Source of the DNA: Carettochelys insculpta
Lineage: Eukaryota > Chordata > Testudines > Carettochelyidae
DNA length: 64,000 nt
Assembly: GCF_033958435.1 (NCBI RefSeq)
Contig: NC_134158.1
Coordinates: forward strand, 8,682,337 to 8,746,336
Reading direction: 5' to 3'
Made by a program: the position numbers and the translations under genes. Of the stretch, positions 10,721 to 23,190 are shown one piece after another. The notes under the pieces were generated by a model. That model was not told the DNA's origin and ran no database searches. It saw only the letters and a program-made list of their open reading frames with translations. The stretch's first letter is position 1. Every line of letters starts with the position of its first letter.

Positions 10721-12408
10721 TCAAAGATGGACTTGCCGCCCATACACAATGTGAGTATAATTTTAGAGAGCCCCGTCGTTAGAGTGTGGGGAAACCTGAG
10801 GGAAAATAACCTATAATAAGCACAGGTAGAATCTCATCCCCACTTATGAAATTGAGAGCTAAAATTAGACAGGGAGGACAGAGGAAAAATTCAAGCAATC
10901 TGGGGAGTTAGGAAGAGAGGAAGAAATACTCAAACATAAACCCAGACAATTCAGGGGAATGGGAATCTGAGAAAACAGTCAACATGGAGCATTGGAAAAG
11001 AGAAAAAAAATTATGGCATTGAGATAATCGGTATCCAGACACTCCAGAGGGAACCTGTGGGTTCTGAGCCCTAATGACCAGGGAACTGTTGTGTTCTGGG
11101 TTTGCTCAGAACTGAGCACTGCGAGGTGTGACTATGTCTGGGGCTTCTGTCACTACGCGGTGTCACCTAAGGAAGGAGTTAGCCTCCAAGGTGCCACAGG
11201 ACAGCTCGTTCTTTGTGAAGTTACATACGAACACGGCTACCCCTCTGGAACAATGAAGGAGTATCGGCCACCAAAGCTCACCTACCTGAGGGATCATGGG
11301 CAGAAGTTTCCCAGAGGTCTCATGAACTCATGGTGCTCACAAGCCAATATTTTCAGTGCTGAGCCTGAATCATTTAGACCCACTGCTCCTCAGGGATATC
11401 ACTGAAAGGTTCGGCTTGATGGAGACGGGACAGGAGGGTCTCTCTTGACGCTTTGAGCCACTCAGAAATCAAAGGCGGAGAAGGAACAGGACAGGCATTC
11501 CTCCTCAAGGTCGGCTTCCGTGGTGACACCCAGCTGTTCTCAGGGAGTTCAGGGTCAGCTGATTATGCATCAGGTTGTTCCCAGGTACACCTTCTCGAGC
11601 TCTGAAGAGTTTCCTTTGATGTTCTTCAACCTAGTGACTTGTTTGTTTTTCAACTCCTCCTTCTCTTCTCTCCCAGAAGGACCGCCCCCCCGCCCCCCCA
11701 AAGCAAACCCATACGAATGATCATCTGGCATTTCTGGTGAGTTTTTATTCCAGCAAGGTCTAAAGTGCGAAGCCCAACCTGCTTTCTTTCTTAGTCATAA
11801 GCCACTCCGTAGCCGAAAGGAGAAGTAATAAAGACGTAATAAAGCAATAAAGAGCATAGGATGAGATAACACAGGTCCCAATGTTTCCTCTAATACGGTA
11901 AACCCTCAATTCAACAGACCTGTGGAGGGGGGTTGTTTGTTGTTCACAAAGGTCCATTAAATGCAAAGGTTCACTGGCCCACCAAGCTCCTCCATCTCCT
12001 GTTCCACCCCTCAAAAAAAAAAGGCAAAAAACCAAAAAACAAAAACCTCTGCAGAAGCCACTGGAGCTCCAGGTGGCTGGAGTCCCGAAGGCCGCTACAT
12101 CGGGGTTGGTAAGATCGAGGGTTTACTGTATGTGCATGGATGGTTTTCCATGCTGGTGTGGAATAATTATGTGCACAGGGGCTTGGGTGAATGTGCACCA
12201 CCAGAGGAAGAGCACTGGACAAGGGGAAGTGGGGACATCAGTGGAGGGACAGGTGCAAGGAGCTCATTTCATATGTCAGTGCCCCCCCCAACACTTTTCG
12301 GGTGCTTTCCCCTCTCCTGACCCCAGCATTTAGGTACAAGATGGGTATCTGGCTAGCCCCAGAAACGCAGGTGCCTAGGCCAGGGCCTGTTTTCTGAAAG
12401 AGCAGTCC
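10720..12408. other. No gene recognised; scattered repeat pieces
   Basis: Around 11185-11260 there is a piece of the dispersed repeat containing GTGCCACAGGACAGCTCGTT and AACACGGCTACCCCTCTG. The rest has only short unsupported open frames. Confidence 0.4.
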
Positions 12409-12409
12409 T

Positions 12410-12610
12410 CACAGCACCCGATTTTTCAATCCCGGGTCCTTTCTTTCGAAAGAGCGTGGGCTGTTCGGCCGCTTTCTATCAAAGGAGCGGATCTCACTTT
12501 CAATCCGCCCTTCCGTGTGGGGACGCACTCTTTCAAAAGGAGAATTTCCAGACGATCCTCTTTCAAAAGCGCACTGTATCCGGCCCTTGCGACTTCTCTC
12601 TGTAAATTCG
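12410..12610. repeat. TTTCGAAAGAG-rich element fragment
   Basis: Several spaced CTTTCGAAAGAG / CTTTCAAAAGG motifs in mirrored order suggest a degraded palindromic element of the TTCGAAA class. Confidence 0.4.
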
Positions 12611-12944
12611 AGGGGCTCAGAAAGGTGAGGAACTGCTACGATAAGACAACACCCAACCGGATTTTGTGGCTTGCAGCAGTGAGATGCCCAAGTCTGTTCG
12701 GGAAGCTGGGCCACAATTTCACGTTTCCTGTTGCAGCATTTGTGTTTTGATGGTGTTCGGCTTAAGCATGGAATCCTTGTTTGTGATAGTACCTGTAATT
12801 CACCGATACAGAGCTCTCGCACAGCATTATTGCATTCGGGTATCTTGTATCCACATTTCTGCTGAGCTGATGGCTTTTGAGAGGCAGTGCTCTAACCCTG
12901 TTACTTTACTTGCAAACTCAGGCAGTGCTGCAAGAGCAAAGCAG

Positions 12945-13285
12945 ATGTAATACTGGTAGAATCTCTCTTGTCCGGCACTCTCAGCACCTGACCAGGACTG
13001 AATGAGAGAATTTGCCGGCCCACAGGAGGTCAATATTGCCTAGCACATTACCAACCCTTCCACTGCTCACTGGGCTCTTAGAAGATCTTTAGGGGTCAAT
13101 TACGGCTAAAGAACAGCCCAGAACATTGAGAGCCAGGACTGGTGGCTGGAAACCAACTTTATGGGACTGCAGGAAAGTTGGCCACACCCATGATAAGTGG
13201 TCGTCCGGCTAACGAAAATCATGCCGGGTTACAGTTGTTGCCAGATGAGAGAGTTCCAGATTAGAGAGGTTCAACCTGCAGTTCA
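12945..13285. mobile_element. GGTAGAATCTCTCTTGTCC-type repeat with inverted ends
   Basis: Left end GTAGAATCTCTCTTGTCCGG and right end CCAGATTAGAGAGGTTCAACC form imperfect terminal inverted repeats. It is the uninterrupted counterpart of the repeat at 10148-10720. Confidence 0.6.
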
Positions 13286-13549
13286 GAATGGAAAAAGGAC
13301 GCTTAAAAAACCTGCAAGGAAAGGAAAAGTGATTATTATCCACAACTGGCTACAAAATTAACAAAGATTAAGGAAGCAGGAGAATTATGGTGGCTGTTTA
13401 TGAACCTCTGTGTTGTGTAGATTTGAAATGCAATTCACCTCATTCATCTAGGGCTTCGAATAGCTTTTTTAAATTACTTACTCCCTTTTTTTTTTTGCTT
13501 TATTCAGGATTACTGCATGAGATCTTGCCCTGAGCGAAGTCCATGGCAG

Positions 13550-13755
13550 TAGGACTACACAGCAAAGTTATTCTGAAATAAGAGCTGTTATTGTGAAATA
13601 ACTTTGCTGTTGGCTGCACTACGCAAACGCTATTTTGAAACAAATAAATAAATTCAAAATAGCGGCACATTATTTCAAAATCTGTAAACCTCATTGCAGG
13701 AAGAACAGTACTTATTTCACAATAGCTGTTCTGAAATAAGTGCGAGTCCCTTAGC
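13550..13755. repeat. Palindromic TATTTTGAAATA-type element
   Basis: Mirrored blocks such as GTTATTCTGAAATAAGAGCTG and CACAATAGCTGTTCTGAAATA around a short centre. A second non-coding palindromic family, distinct from the TTCGAAAGAGG type; related pieces occur near 14830-14990, 37745-37945 and 41075-41250. Confidence 0.55.
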
Positions 13756-14190
13756 CCCAGCCTTTCGAAAGGAGGCTACTAATGAGCTACTTTGGCAGAT
13801 GCTAATGAGGTATTATTATGCTAAATATCATTATGCAAATGCATCATTTGCATAATGACAGCTGCACGCATTTCAGGAGTGCTGCTTTCGAAACACACGC
13901 TGCCGATGTAGACAGGAACCTTTCAAAAGGACCCCCCTGGATTTTGAAAGCCCCTTCTTCCTAAACTCAAATGGGAAGAAGGGGCTTTTGAAGTCTGGGG
14001 TGTCCTTTCGAAAGGCCCCTGTCTACACCAGCAGCGTGCGTTTTCAAAATGGCATTTTCGAAACATGGGCAGTCGCCATGATGCTAATGGGGCACTGCAC
14101 ATTCATGGCATCACCTCGCTAGCATCTCCCAAAGTGGCTCATTAGCACCCCACTTTCGAAAGGCGGAGGCTAGCGTAGCCACGGCCTTTC
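13755..14190. mobile_element. Long palindromic TTTCGAAAGG element
   Basis: Arms mirror around a centre near 13972. CCAGCCTTTCGAAAGGAGGC on the left pairs with CTTTCGAAAGGCGGAGGC on the right. Internal GCTAATGAGG and CCTCGCTAGC-type blocks are also paired. Non-coding. Confidence 0.65.
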
Positions 14191-14334
14191 TTAACAGCAG
14201 CTAATTCAAAATAGGTGCAGTAAACTCTGTCTGAACTGGCATTCCATCATCCAGCACTCTCAGATAACCTTCGTTTTAACCGTAAGTAAATTTCAGTTAC
14301 GTTTCCTGTAAGTACAGGAGAGCGAAGGTCAATC

Positions 14335-14640
14335 CAAATAAATACAGCACAGCCAGTACGGCCATGTCAACATGCAGTAAAAACTTCCAAATGGCCATGC
14401 TAATGGCCAAATGGAAGAATACGAGTGAGCCGCTGAAATGCAGCTCAGAGGAAGAAGAGGGTGTCGATGCTGGTGGGGTCCTTTCAAAAAAGGTGGAGAT
14501 GAGCCACGTGGGAGCAAACCATGGCACTTTTGAAGTGCCGCAGCTGCTGGCAGGCTAATGCTAATGAAGCACTGAACATGCATTAGTATTAGCTTGGCTA
14601 TTTCAAAGTTTTTAGTAAGTGTTGACGTAGCCTGTAAGTT
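14335..14640. repeat. Degraded palindromic element related to 397-832
   Basis: Contains AAATGGCCATGCTAATGGCC, CTGAAATGCAG and GCTAATGAAGCACTGAACATG blocks matching the layout of the element at 397-832, but with many changes. Confidence 0.5.
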
Positions 14641-14989
14641 TACAGTGTACAATACGAGCTACAGTACTAGTATGGCTGGTAAATAATACTCTGCTTACAT
14701 TTTTGTTCATTTCTTAATAGCTCATCTTGTTTTTCTTTAGTGCTATGTATTGCTAGGGATACCTCTCTATTACCCCCAATATCTGAATATCCAGCAACCT
14801 CCCAGTCTCAGGGCCGTCAGGGATGAAAGCGTTTACTGTATTATGAAATAGGCGCGATTTCAAAATATATGCGATGAGTTTAGACAGTGTATTTTGAAAT
14901 AGCTAAGTGCTGTTTCTATGCGGCACAATGTTATTGAGGAATAGTTATTTCAGAATACCTTATTTTGAAATAGGGCTGCTGTGTAGGGG

Positions 14990-15240
14990 TGTGTCTACCC
15001 TAGCCGGTTACTTCGAAGTAGCCGGCACAATGTTGAAATAGCACCTGTTGCGTCTACACGCGCCATGCGCTATTTCGATGTTGAAATCGACGTTAGGCAG
15101 CGAGACGTCGAAATCGCTATTCCCATCCGAAGATGGGAATAGTGCCCTACTTCAACGTTCAACGTCAAAGTAGGGCATGTATAGACTATCCGCATCCTGC
15201 TACGTCAAAATAGCAGGGTCCTCCATGGCGGCCATCAGCT
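14990..15240. repeat. Palindromic TTCGATGTTGAAATCGACG element
   Basis: GTGTCTACCCTAGCCGG at the left, then mirrored blocks (GGGAATAG / CTATTCCC; CCCTACTTCAACG / CGTCAAAGTAGGG). A non-coding foldback element. Confidence 0.5.
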
Positions 15241-16985
15241 GAGAGGTTGAGAGACACTCTGTCCAGCCCCTGCGGGGCTCTATGGTCGCTCTGTGCAGCA
15301 GCCCTTAGCCCAAGGCTTCTGGCTGCTGCTGCTGCAGCTGGGGGTCCATGCTGCGTGTACGGGGTCTGCAATTGGTTGTCAGCTCTGCAGACCTCGTGCT
15401 GTGCAGGCCAAGTGTTTCTTGGAGGGGCCCCTTAAGGGAGAGGTTGCTTTTGCCCCAGAAGGGCTAGTCCAGCCTGTGACCCCATCTGCAGGCTTTGCTG
15501 GCCCCTTATTTCGACGGGGAGCGCTTGTGTGGCTGCGCTGACCTGGGGAAAGGTAGCTCAGCCAGGGGCATAAATATGGGACAATTAGCCCCTTTGTTAA
15601 AATAAGTAGGGACTCCTTCCTGGCACCTGAAATACAGGACTGTCCCAGCCCAAATGGGCTAGATGGTCACCCTAGGCAGATATACTCACCCCACACCTGC
15701 TGGGCACACTGGGTACTTTCACCTGTGCCGACGGGAGCCACTCACCCGGTAGGCACTCACAAGAGTGTGGTTTCTCTCCCTCCCCCGGCCCATAGGGTTG
15801 TTCACCCAGCAACGTCTCTCGCTTTTGCAAGCCACACTTAGTGATACGGGCCCCCCTGTCCTGTAGCAGCTCAAAGATCGGGTAGTGAGCTTTCACATTC
15901 GTCTTTAAGGTGCTACGGGATGGTGTGGGTTTTGTGCAGTGGCAGAGAGAGCTGCACACAGAGCGTACATTCAGGGGAATATTTTACACACCCACCATAA
16001 AAAACAAACAAAATCCCCACAGCCGGATACTTTTCACGTGCGTGTCTGATGCTTCAGCCAATTTCTCTTTGTTCCCATTGGTGGCAAATTTCTGCACAGA
16101 GCCTCAACACAGCTCACCCACTGGCCTTGCCTGTTTCCAGCTCCCTGTCCCGTCCCCCATGGGACCGTCAGCGTCCCTCCTGGAAACCACAGATTTCCAT
16201 AGGAAATGAGGAGCTTTGGAACAGAGCAGGACAAGAGCCAATGTGATGTTCAAATCAAAAGAAAGTGGGGATGGTGAGGCCACGCTCTCAGAAAACCATC
16301 CTCCCGCACTGTCCGCCAGATTCTCACATGGAACCCATAAGGACAATGCAAAAGAGGAAGACCTTGGACAATGTGGAGAAGATCTACTGACAGTGAATGA
16401 CAACAAGTGGGGTCCTCTTGGGGTCAGAAGTTTTGTCTCACAACTGAGTGAAGTTGAGGAGACTTGTAGATGACCTATGCTCCAACTAGGGTACAAAGGT
16501 TTAAGACAAGTCAAGTTGTAGGAGAACTGGAACGACAGACTAAGAAAAAGCTCAAGAGACAATGAATGGGGAGAAGCATCCAAATTTGTCAACCCACTCT
16601 TTGAGGAGCACATTTTTGCTTGGTCTCAAAGAAGAATAAGAAGAAACTACATCTCCTCCTGGGTGATAGCCCCCGCTCAGCCAATCAGGGTTGAGATCCT
16701 GAGGGGCAGGAAGCTGAGGACTCTCATCAAACAGACCCAGGAATGGCCCAGGTCACAGGAAGAGATCACACTTAGGCCCTGCCCCACCTCTTCATGATGG
16801 CCCCCCACCATGAGAGTTGGGAGGCCAACCCCCTACTCCACTTACCCATCCAGCTCCTGGGGATGGGAATGGAACAGGAGAAAGAGGAAAAGAAGCCACA
16901 AAAGAAGAAAAAGCAGGGAGGGATGGAGGAAAATGGAAACTCTCCTGTCCCCAGTGATTCTAAGGCACAAATTCCTAAGCGGGAA
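15240..16985. other. No gene recognised
   Basis: Only short open frames without domains. Bases 15540-15670 resemble 4865-5060, an unnamed dispersed repeat. Confidence 0.4.
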
Positions 16986-16994
16986 ATCAGCAAG

Positions 16995-17205
16995 AAGGCC
17001 TGTGGCGCCTTATTGAATAACAATTTTTTTTTTGGAGCGTAATCTTTCGTGGGCAAAGACCTGCTTCATCAGATGCATGAGATGAAGCGGGTCTTTTCCC
17101 ACGAAAGCTTGTGCTCCAAAATATCTGTTAGTCTATAAGCTGCCACAGGATTTCTCGTTGTTTTTGCGGATACAGAGTAACTTGGCGACCCCTCTGATAA
17201 GTGGG
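16995..17205. repeat. Foldback repeat with TTTCGTGGGCAAAGACC arms
   Basis: CCTGTGGCGCCTTATTGAAT and the inverted GTCTATAAGCTGCCACAGG flank mirrored blocks (TTTCGTGGGCAAAGACCTGC / GGGTCTTTTCCCACGAAAGC). Single-arm relatives occur near 22545, 23620, 25875, 26140, 28415, 36790, 40220 and 53890, and full foldbacks near 33880 and 54260. Confidence 0.55.
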
Positions 17206-17768
17206 AAATAAAATTCTGCCACCTCAATCTTGTGTTTTCCATGCCTAGAATTCATCCGGCATAAGGTGAATCATACTGAGCAGATTCCAAACCTTTCAGA
17301 GGCTCCTGGCTTCTCAACACCAATTTTGTCTATTTTGTAGGAAAAATAGGACAAAGGAAAGGAGAAAACTTGACAGAGGTTCCTGCTGGTGGTCATGTAA
17401 CTTTGGTCGGGTATTTCATTGTCCTTCTCCAGTGCCTTAAAAAAATAAACCCCAGTTCTCAAAGAAAGGTAACTGGAGACCCAGAGTTCAGCCTCTAAGG
17501 ATTTCCAGAAAGGAGGGCCCAGGGTCAGCCTCCTCACATTCAAATCCTAAAAGAAGCTAAAGGCATGAATGTAATCAAATAACTTTGTAAAATCTATGAC
17601 AAACAAAGATCTAATTTTACAATGTAACTATTTTATAAATCCACAGACTTTGTCTTGACGATTGCAATAAACATAAACAAAGGGAAACCAAAGTAAAACA
17701 CCAAACACAGTCAGCTGAAAATGGAGAGGGCCCAAAAGATTGGGTTTAATTGACTTAAGCCTCACTCG
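17205..17768. other. No gene recognised
   Basis: No supported open frame, splice-bounded exon or repeat that I can name. Confidence 0.4.
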
Positions 17769-17769
17769 A

Positions 17770-18162
17770 GCTGCGTCTACAAATGCACTCCTCTTTCAAA
17801 CGAGGCATGCAAATGAGGGAAATTGAAAAGGCAAATGAGGTGCAGATTTACATATCTGGTGCCTCATTTGCATGTTCTTTCGACAGAAGAAAGGCAGAGT
17901 AGACGCAGCTCTTTCGAAAGTAAATGCCATCTTCGAAAGAGCCCTTCTTCCCATAAAAAAAGGGAAAAAGGCTTCTTTTGAAGAGGGGGATTGCTTTCGA
18001 AAGAGCTGCGTCTACACTGCTTTTCTTCTTTCAAAAGAAGTTCTTTTGAAATAAGAATATGCAAATGAGGTGCCATATATGTAAATCTGCACCTCATTTG
18101 CATTTTTGATTTCCTTACTTGCATGCCTCTTTTGAAAGAGGAATGCAAGTATGGACGCAGCC
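17770..18162. mobile_element. Palindromic TTCGAAAGAGG-type element
   Basis: Ends GCTGCGTCTACAAATGCACT and GAATGCAAGTATGGACGCAGC, arms mirrored around about 17965. Same family as 831-1208. Confidence 0.7.
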
Positions 18163-18660
18163 TTAGTGTCTTTGACTACCAAATCTGTACAACTGGCTGA
18201 GCGTGAACCATCTTCCCGCCTCTTGCTTGTGTGTATCTTCCATTGCCGATTCGCATCCTCTGTGGATCACTGCCAGACAGCCAGCGAACAGATTTAACTG
18301 AGTGACTGGTTAGTCACAGTGCAAAGGTTTAAAGGAAGCCCTGTGACAAGAATATACAAAAACTGAGAATAACAAGTCAGAAGTGGCTTTCTCCATTACT
18401 CCATCACACGGCCCATGCTCCCTGGCAGAGGTTTCACACCATCACTGCCAGCGCAGAGTGTTTCAGAGCAAGGGATGCCAGCCCGCTGTCTGCCCCTGAG
18501 CTCAGCTTCTCCCTGTCTGCTGTCTCTCATGGAGTCTCTGACCCCAGCAACAGTCGCGGAGCCTGTGGGAGCAGACCCACAACTACAACACCCAACTCGA
18601 CAACTTTCTGTGTGGAGTCCTGACTCCGCCTGGGAAACCAGCTCTCTCCTACTCCCCTCC
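18163..18660. other. No gene recognised before the LINE fragment
   Basis: No assignable feature. A long plus-strand open frame starts at 18415, but only its last part (after about 18660) matches anything: a LINE tail. Confidence 0.4.
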
Positions 18661-18993
18661 AGGGGTCTCTCAATGAGATCTCCCCGTCTCTGGACAACAT
18701 ACAAGTATCATTTGAAGGCTCTTGAACAATATCATCCATGCTGCCTCAGGAGACTCCTAGATATCTCGAGGGAGGAGAGGCACACGGATACACGTGTCCT
18801 GGGAGAGTTGAACAGGACCACCACTGAAGCCGTTATCATTCACCCACAACATCTCTGGACTGGCCATGTGGTTCAGGTGTCTGATCAGCGCCTCCCAAAA
18901 GTGATTCTGGTTTCCAAGTTGCAGGAAAGACGGAGGAGCGTTGGGGACCAGTGGAAGCGATATAAGGACGTGCTGAAGGCCCACGCGTGTTGA
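18660..18993 (+). mobile_element. LINE C-terminal fragment
   Basis: The plus strand encodes a recognisable C-terminal tail of a non-LTR retrotransposon polymerase: WTTYKYHLKALEQYH, CLRRLLDISREERHTDTRV, LWTGHVVQVSDQRLPK and KRYKDVLKAHA. The family is probably the same as the polymerase fragment at 62300-62965. It is a fragment with no start of its own. Confidence 0.7.
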
Positions 18994-19599
18994 CACGTGG
19001 GAGAACCTTGCCCTGGACCAACTCCAGTGGAGAGGGATAATCTGTGAGGGAGAGGTTCCGTTGCAGCGCAGACGAGGAGAGGCAGAGAAGACCATCAAAA
19101 ACTGCCCCATGCCCCTCCAACACCTGCCAACACCTGCTCCTTCTGCGTTGAGCGTCTCCTTCCTGCCCCGCTCCGGGGCAAGAGATGGAGTCACTCCCCC
19201 TGCCTTCTGGCAGAGGGGTCTCTTCACCCCCCAGGTCAACAGATCCACAGGTGCTTTCCAAGTCCCACCCCGGCTACTCTGGGGGGCTGGAGGGGCAGAA
19301 ACTCAAGGCTCCGTTTGTCATGAAAAGGGGACTGAGGATCAAGCCGTTGCATGGCGGTCAGAACTCAGCCAGCCACACCCTGAGGCGCTGGGGCGGTGAA
19401 CGGCCACGCAGTGCCCCCAGAAATGGGTCCCTTGCTAGTGCAGGGGGGTGGGGGTGGAATCAGCCCCTGGGAACGAGAACCCAGCGCCGCCAGCGGGACG
19501 CTGGGGATTCTAGAACTCGGAGCCAGCCCCAGTCGCTATGGAAACCCCCTGCTCATCTCCTGTCTGCCCAGCCATTGGCTGGCTGGTTAGAGACCGGGG

Positions 19600-19885
19600 G
19601 ATGCAGAGTGGCGAGGCGAGCGCTAGGACCCAGCAGCAGCGGGCTGGGAACAGGGACCTCTGCTCCCCGGCTCCCTCCCGGGCGGGCGGCGGCTGCTGCG
19701 GGGCCCCGGAGCCCTGGCTGCAGCCGGGAGAGGGGAATCTCCAGCCGCAGCCGCAGCAGGGCCAGTCCCGCTGCTCCCCGGGAGCCGCTCCCCGGGCGGG
19801 CGGGCAGCGCCCCCAGCCTGGCCAGGGCCCTGCCCGGCCCAGCCCCTGCCCCTGGCCCAGGGCGGGCAGCGCTCGGGGGGAAGGT
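19600..19885 (+). promoter_or_regulatory. GC-rich first exon/promoter region of KRAB zinc-finger copy A
   Basis: A GC-rich, CpG-rich block ending in a GGGGGAAG|GTAAG donor at 19885/19886. It is closely similar to the minus-strand blocks at 50129-50455 and 61647-61964. Directly downstream is a run of CCGGC units (about 19898-19920). A second, upstream donor present in B and C (GTGAGT) is altered here to a sequence without a usable GT. Confidence 0.65.
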
Positions 19886-20113
19886 AAGAGCCCCCGGCCC
19901 GGCCCGGCCCGGCCCGGCCCCGGGAGCGGTGCCCGGTGCCCCCGGGCGGGCGGGCTGCAGGGGGAGGGTTCGGCCGCGGGCTGCTCCCCGCCGAGCTGGC
20001 TGCGATCCCCGCCCCGGGCCCGGGGCAGCTGCCTGGGGAGCGGGGAGCAGAGCGGGAGGCTGAAGGGGGCTAAGGGAGGGTTGGGGGCGGGGGGATCATT
20101 CCCCCATTTCTGA

Positions 20114-20680
<567 letters not shown>

Positions 20681-20873
20681 TAGGAAGTCCCCCAGCACGC
20701 ACCAGTGCTGAGAACTCCTGGTGAGGATGTGACACCGTCCCCTGAACAGCCACTGCTCCCATAGGGTTTCACTGACCACAGTCCCATGGAGGGTCAGGTT
20801 AGACTTTGGGATTCTTCCGTGACAAACTCTCTCCCGAGATCCCTGAGCTGGCCAGATTCTGCCCCCTGCACAG

Positions 20874-20987
20874 GGTTCCCCATTCCCAAACAGGAGCTGA
20901 TTGCCTGGCTGGAATGAGGAGAAGAACCGTGGGTGTCCGATCTCCAAGCTGACGAGGAAAGGGAGAGCCCAAGAGGAGCCCGCAGAA
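20874..20987 (+). pseudogene. KRAB-B box exon, copy A (contains a stop)
   Basis: 114 nt between TGCACAG and GTCAGG. It encodes GFPIPKQELIAWLE, then TGA, then [14 protein letters not shown]. It has the same length and phase as the B-box exons of copies B and C. Confidence 0.8.
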
Positions 20988-21331
20988 GTCAGGGAAACTG
21001 AGGCAGAACCATCGGCAGAGTAAAATCGAAAAGCTGGGACTCTCAAAATGTGCCATGAGTGAGAGCCCCCGGTTCTGCCCCATCTCAACTAGGTCAGAAC
21101 GCATCAGCCTCAATGCAAGTATCAGTCTTGGCTTCCCACCCAGCCTGTTAACTGTCAGATATCTCCTCCCTGACTGTCCTTCTCTGGAGTGTTTGGATAG
21201 GAAGTGGAGACAGAATCCCATATCTCCACCTCCCTCATTGTGTTGTCTTTTCTCTCTTTGCTGTTCTCCTTTCCGTCTTTTCTTCCGGACACAGGCAGTG
21301 ACTCCTGTCTGGATTCTCTCTCTCCCACCAG

Positions 21332-22362
21332 GTGACAGGACAGCGAGTGACAACAAGGAGGAGAACCAGCAGCAGGAAGGGCCTGAGAAGGTGGGACCAC
21401 AGGCAATGTTTATGAAAAGAGTGGAAGGAAATATTTCCCAGAGCTTGGAACCAGGAAACACCTGGGCAGATCGAGCTAGATCAGCAACGCAGCTGGGAAA
21501 CGACCCCGGGGAGAAACTGGATGAATCTATTCAATGCGGTGGAGGGTTGAAGGATCCCAAGGAAACCACCGTCCACGAGTCTAGTTCCAGTGAAGCCAAA
21601 TCCTATAAATGCTTTGACTGTGGGAAAAGCTTCTGTTTGAGTACATGCCTTATTATGCACCGGCAAATTCACACTGGAGAGCGGTCTCACAAATGTCTTG
21701 AGTGCGGGAAAGGTTTTAGCCAGAGCTCAACGCTCCTTATCCACCAGAGAACCCACACAGGAGAGAGACCCTTTGGATGCCCAGAGTGTGGGAAAAGTTT
21801 TATGGACAGCACATCCCTTATTAAACACGGGCGTATCCACACAGGAGAGAGACCCTATAAATGCCTCGACTGTGGGAAAGGTTTTATTGCAAATTCCGTG
21901 CTCGCTATTCACAGGAGAATCCACACGGGAGAAAGACCCTATGAGTGTCTCAAGCGTGGGAAAAACTTTATGGAAAGTTCATCACTGACTAAACACGGGT
22001 GAATCCACACAGGCAAACGACCCTATCAATGCCTTGAGTGTGGGATAAGCTTTGGGTTGAAATCGACCCTGAATGCACATCAGAAAACCCACACGGGAGA
22101 AAAACCACATAAATGCCTGGATTGTGGGAAAACTTTCCTTTCAAAGTCAAGCCTCAATGGGCATTACAAAACCCACACGGGGGAGAGACCCCATCAGTGC
22201 TTGGACTGTGGGAAGGGCTTCATTCAGAAGTCAGAACTTATTATCCACCAAAGACTGCACACCGGAGAGAGCCCCTATAAATGCCTGGAGTGTGGGAAAA
22301 GTTTCAGAAAGAGCTCCTGGCTTACCCAACACGAGCGCGTCCATGAGGGCGAGAGATTGTAG
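21332..22362 (+). pseudogene. C2H2 finger exon, copy A (stop in finger 5)
   Basis: Acceptor CCCACCAG|GTGAC is in phase with KRAB-B. After a linker (ENQQQEGPEKV), nine 28-residue units follow with TGEKP-type linkers: four intact fingers, the broken fifth, then four more after the TGA at 22000-22002. The exon ends at a stop after HERVHEGERL. Confidence 0.85.
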
Positions 22363-22539
22363 GAGCAGCCTGGCTGCAGGGAAAGGTTCAATATGACATC
22401 ACCCATCAGCGTCCTCCACAACTGAGAAACTTCTAATGTGAGGGAAGCTTTGTTTGGTACTCTCAGAGTATCGGGTATCTGCAAATCCAGACAGGGAAGA
22501 AACCTTCTGAGCTGTTCTCTGCTGTATCTGCAAAAATGA

Positions 22540-22700
22540 TGAGAAGTCTTGTGGCGCCTTATAGACCTACAGATATTTTGGAAAATGGTCCAAGGGGACT
22601 TAACACCATGTAGCACAGCAGCGACTCCTCCCCACAGTCGGGAGATTCTCCAGGACCCTGATGAGGGCCAAATCTGCAGAGCTGTGTCATATCAACACTA
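22540..22700. repeat. Foldback-repeat arm
   Basis: Contains AGTCTTGTGGCGCCTTATAG and CAGATATTTTGG, matching one arm of the repeat at 16995-17205. It lies just downstream of copy A. Confidence 0.45.
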
Positions 22701-22995
22701 CCGTATAGCTCGGAGTGCCGGCAGCTGACCGAGTGTGACCCTGCCAAGCTCTCGTCCTTTCACACCACTCGCCTTCGCAAGATACTTTGCATCTTTTGGC
22801 CGAAGAGCATCTCCAAACACGACCTGCTCCTGCGATGCCACCAGGAGGACACGACCGCTATCCTCATGAGAAGATGCTGGAGATGGATAAGGTATGTGAC
22901 GAGAAGGGAAGCAGATGCAATTATAAAGACAGCACTTAGCCGGACTCCTGGAGGACAATGGAGACATGGGAGGCCCAGGACAACACGGTGGCTTC
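22700..22995 (+). mobile_element. LINE C-terminal fragment, second type
   Basis: The plus strand, with frame changes, encodes FHTTRLRKILCIFWPKSISK, LLLRCHQEDT and RRCWRWIRYVTRREADAI, ending GRPRTTRW. This is the conserved tail of a non-LTR retrotransposon polymerase and differs in wording from the fragment at 18660-18993. Confidence 0.65.
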
Positions 22996-23014
22996 CGGAT
23001 GGAGGGATTCCTAC

Positions 23015-23190
23015 CAGAAGATCCCCACAGGCCGCGCGTCTCCATGTGGACCTCGGCGTCTGGAAGAGCTTCTTCCGATATGCTAATGAGGCACAGAAGA
23101 TTTGCATCCGCACCTCGTTAGTATCTTCCGGTTAGCTCATTAGCGTGCTGCTTCTTCCGGAAGAAGCGGCACGTGGAGATGCAGCCAATG
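23015..23190. repeat. Small palindromic TTCCGGAAGAAG element
   Basis: GAAGAGCTTCTTCCGATATGC and GCTGCTTCTTCCGGAAGAAGC blocks with paired GCTAATGAGG / CCTCGTTAGT segments. Relatives occur near 59100-59300. Confidence 0.4.

Noticed and set aside
21698..21988. Second open frame across the finger exon (repeating TQERDP words); similar frames in the finger exons of B and C
   Set aside because: Shadow frames of the 84-bp finger repeats, present in every C2H2 array.
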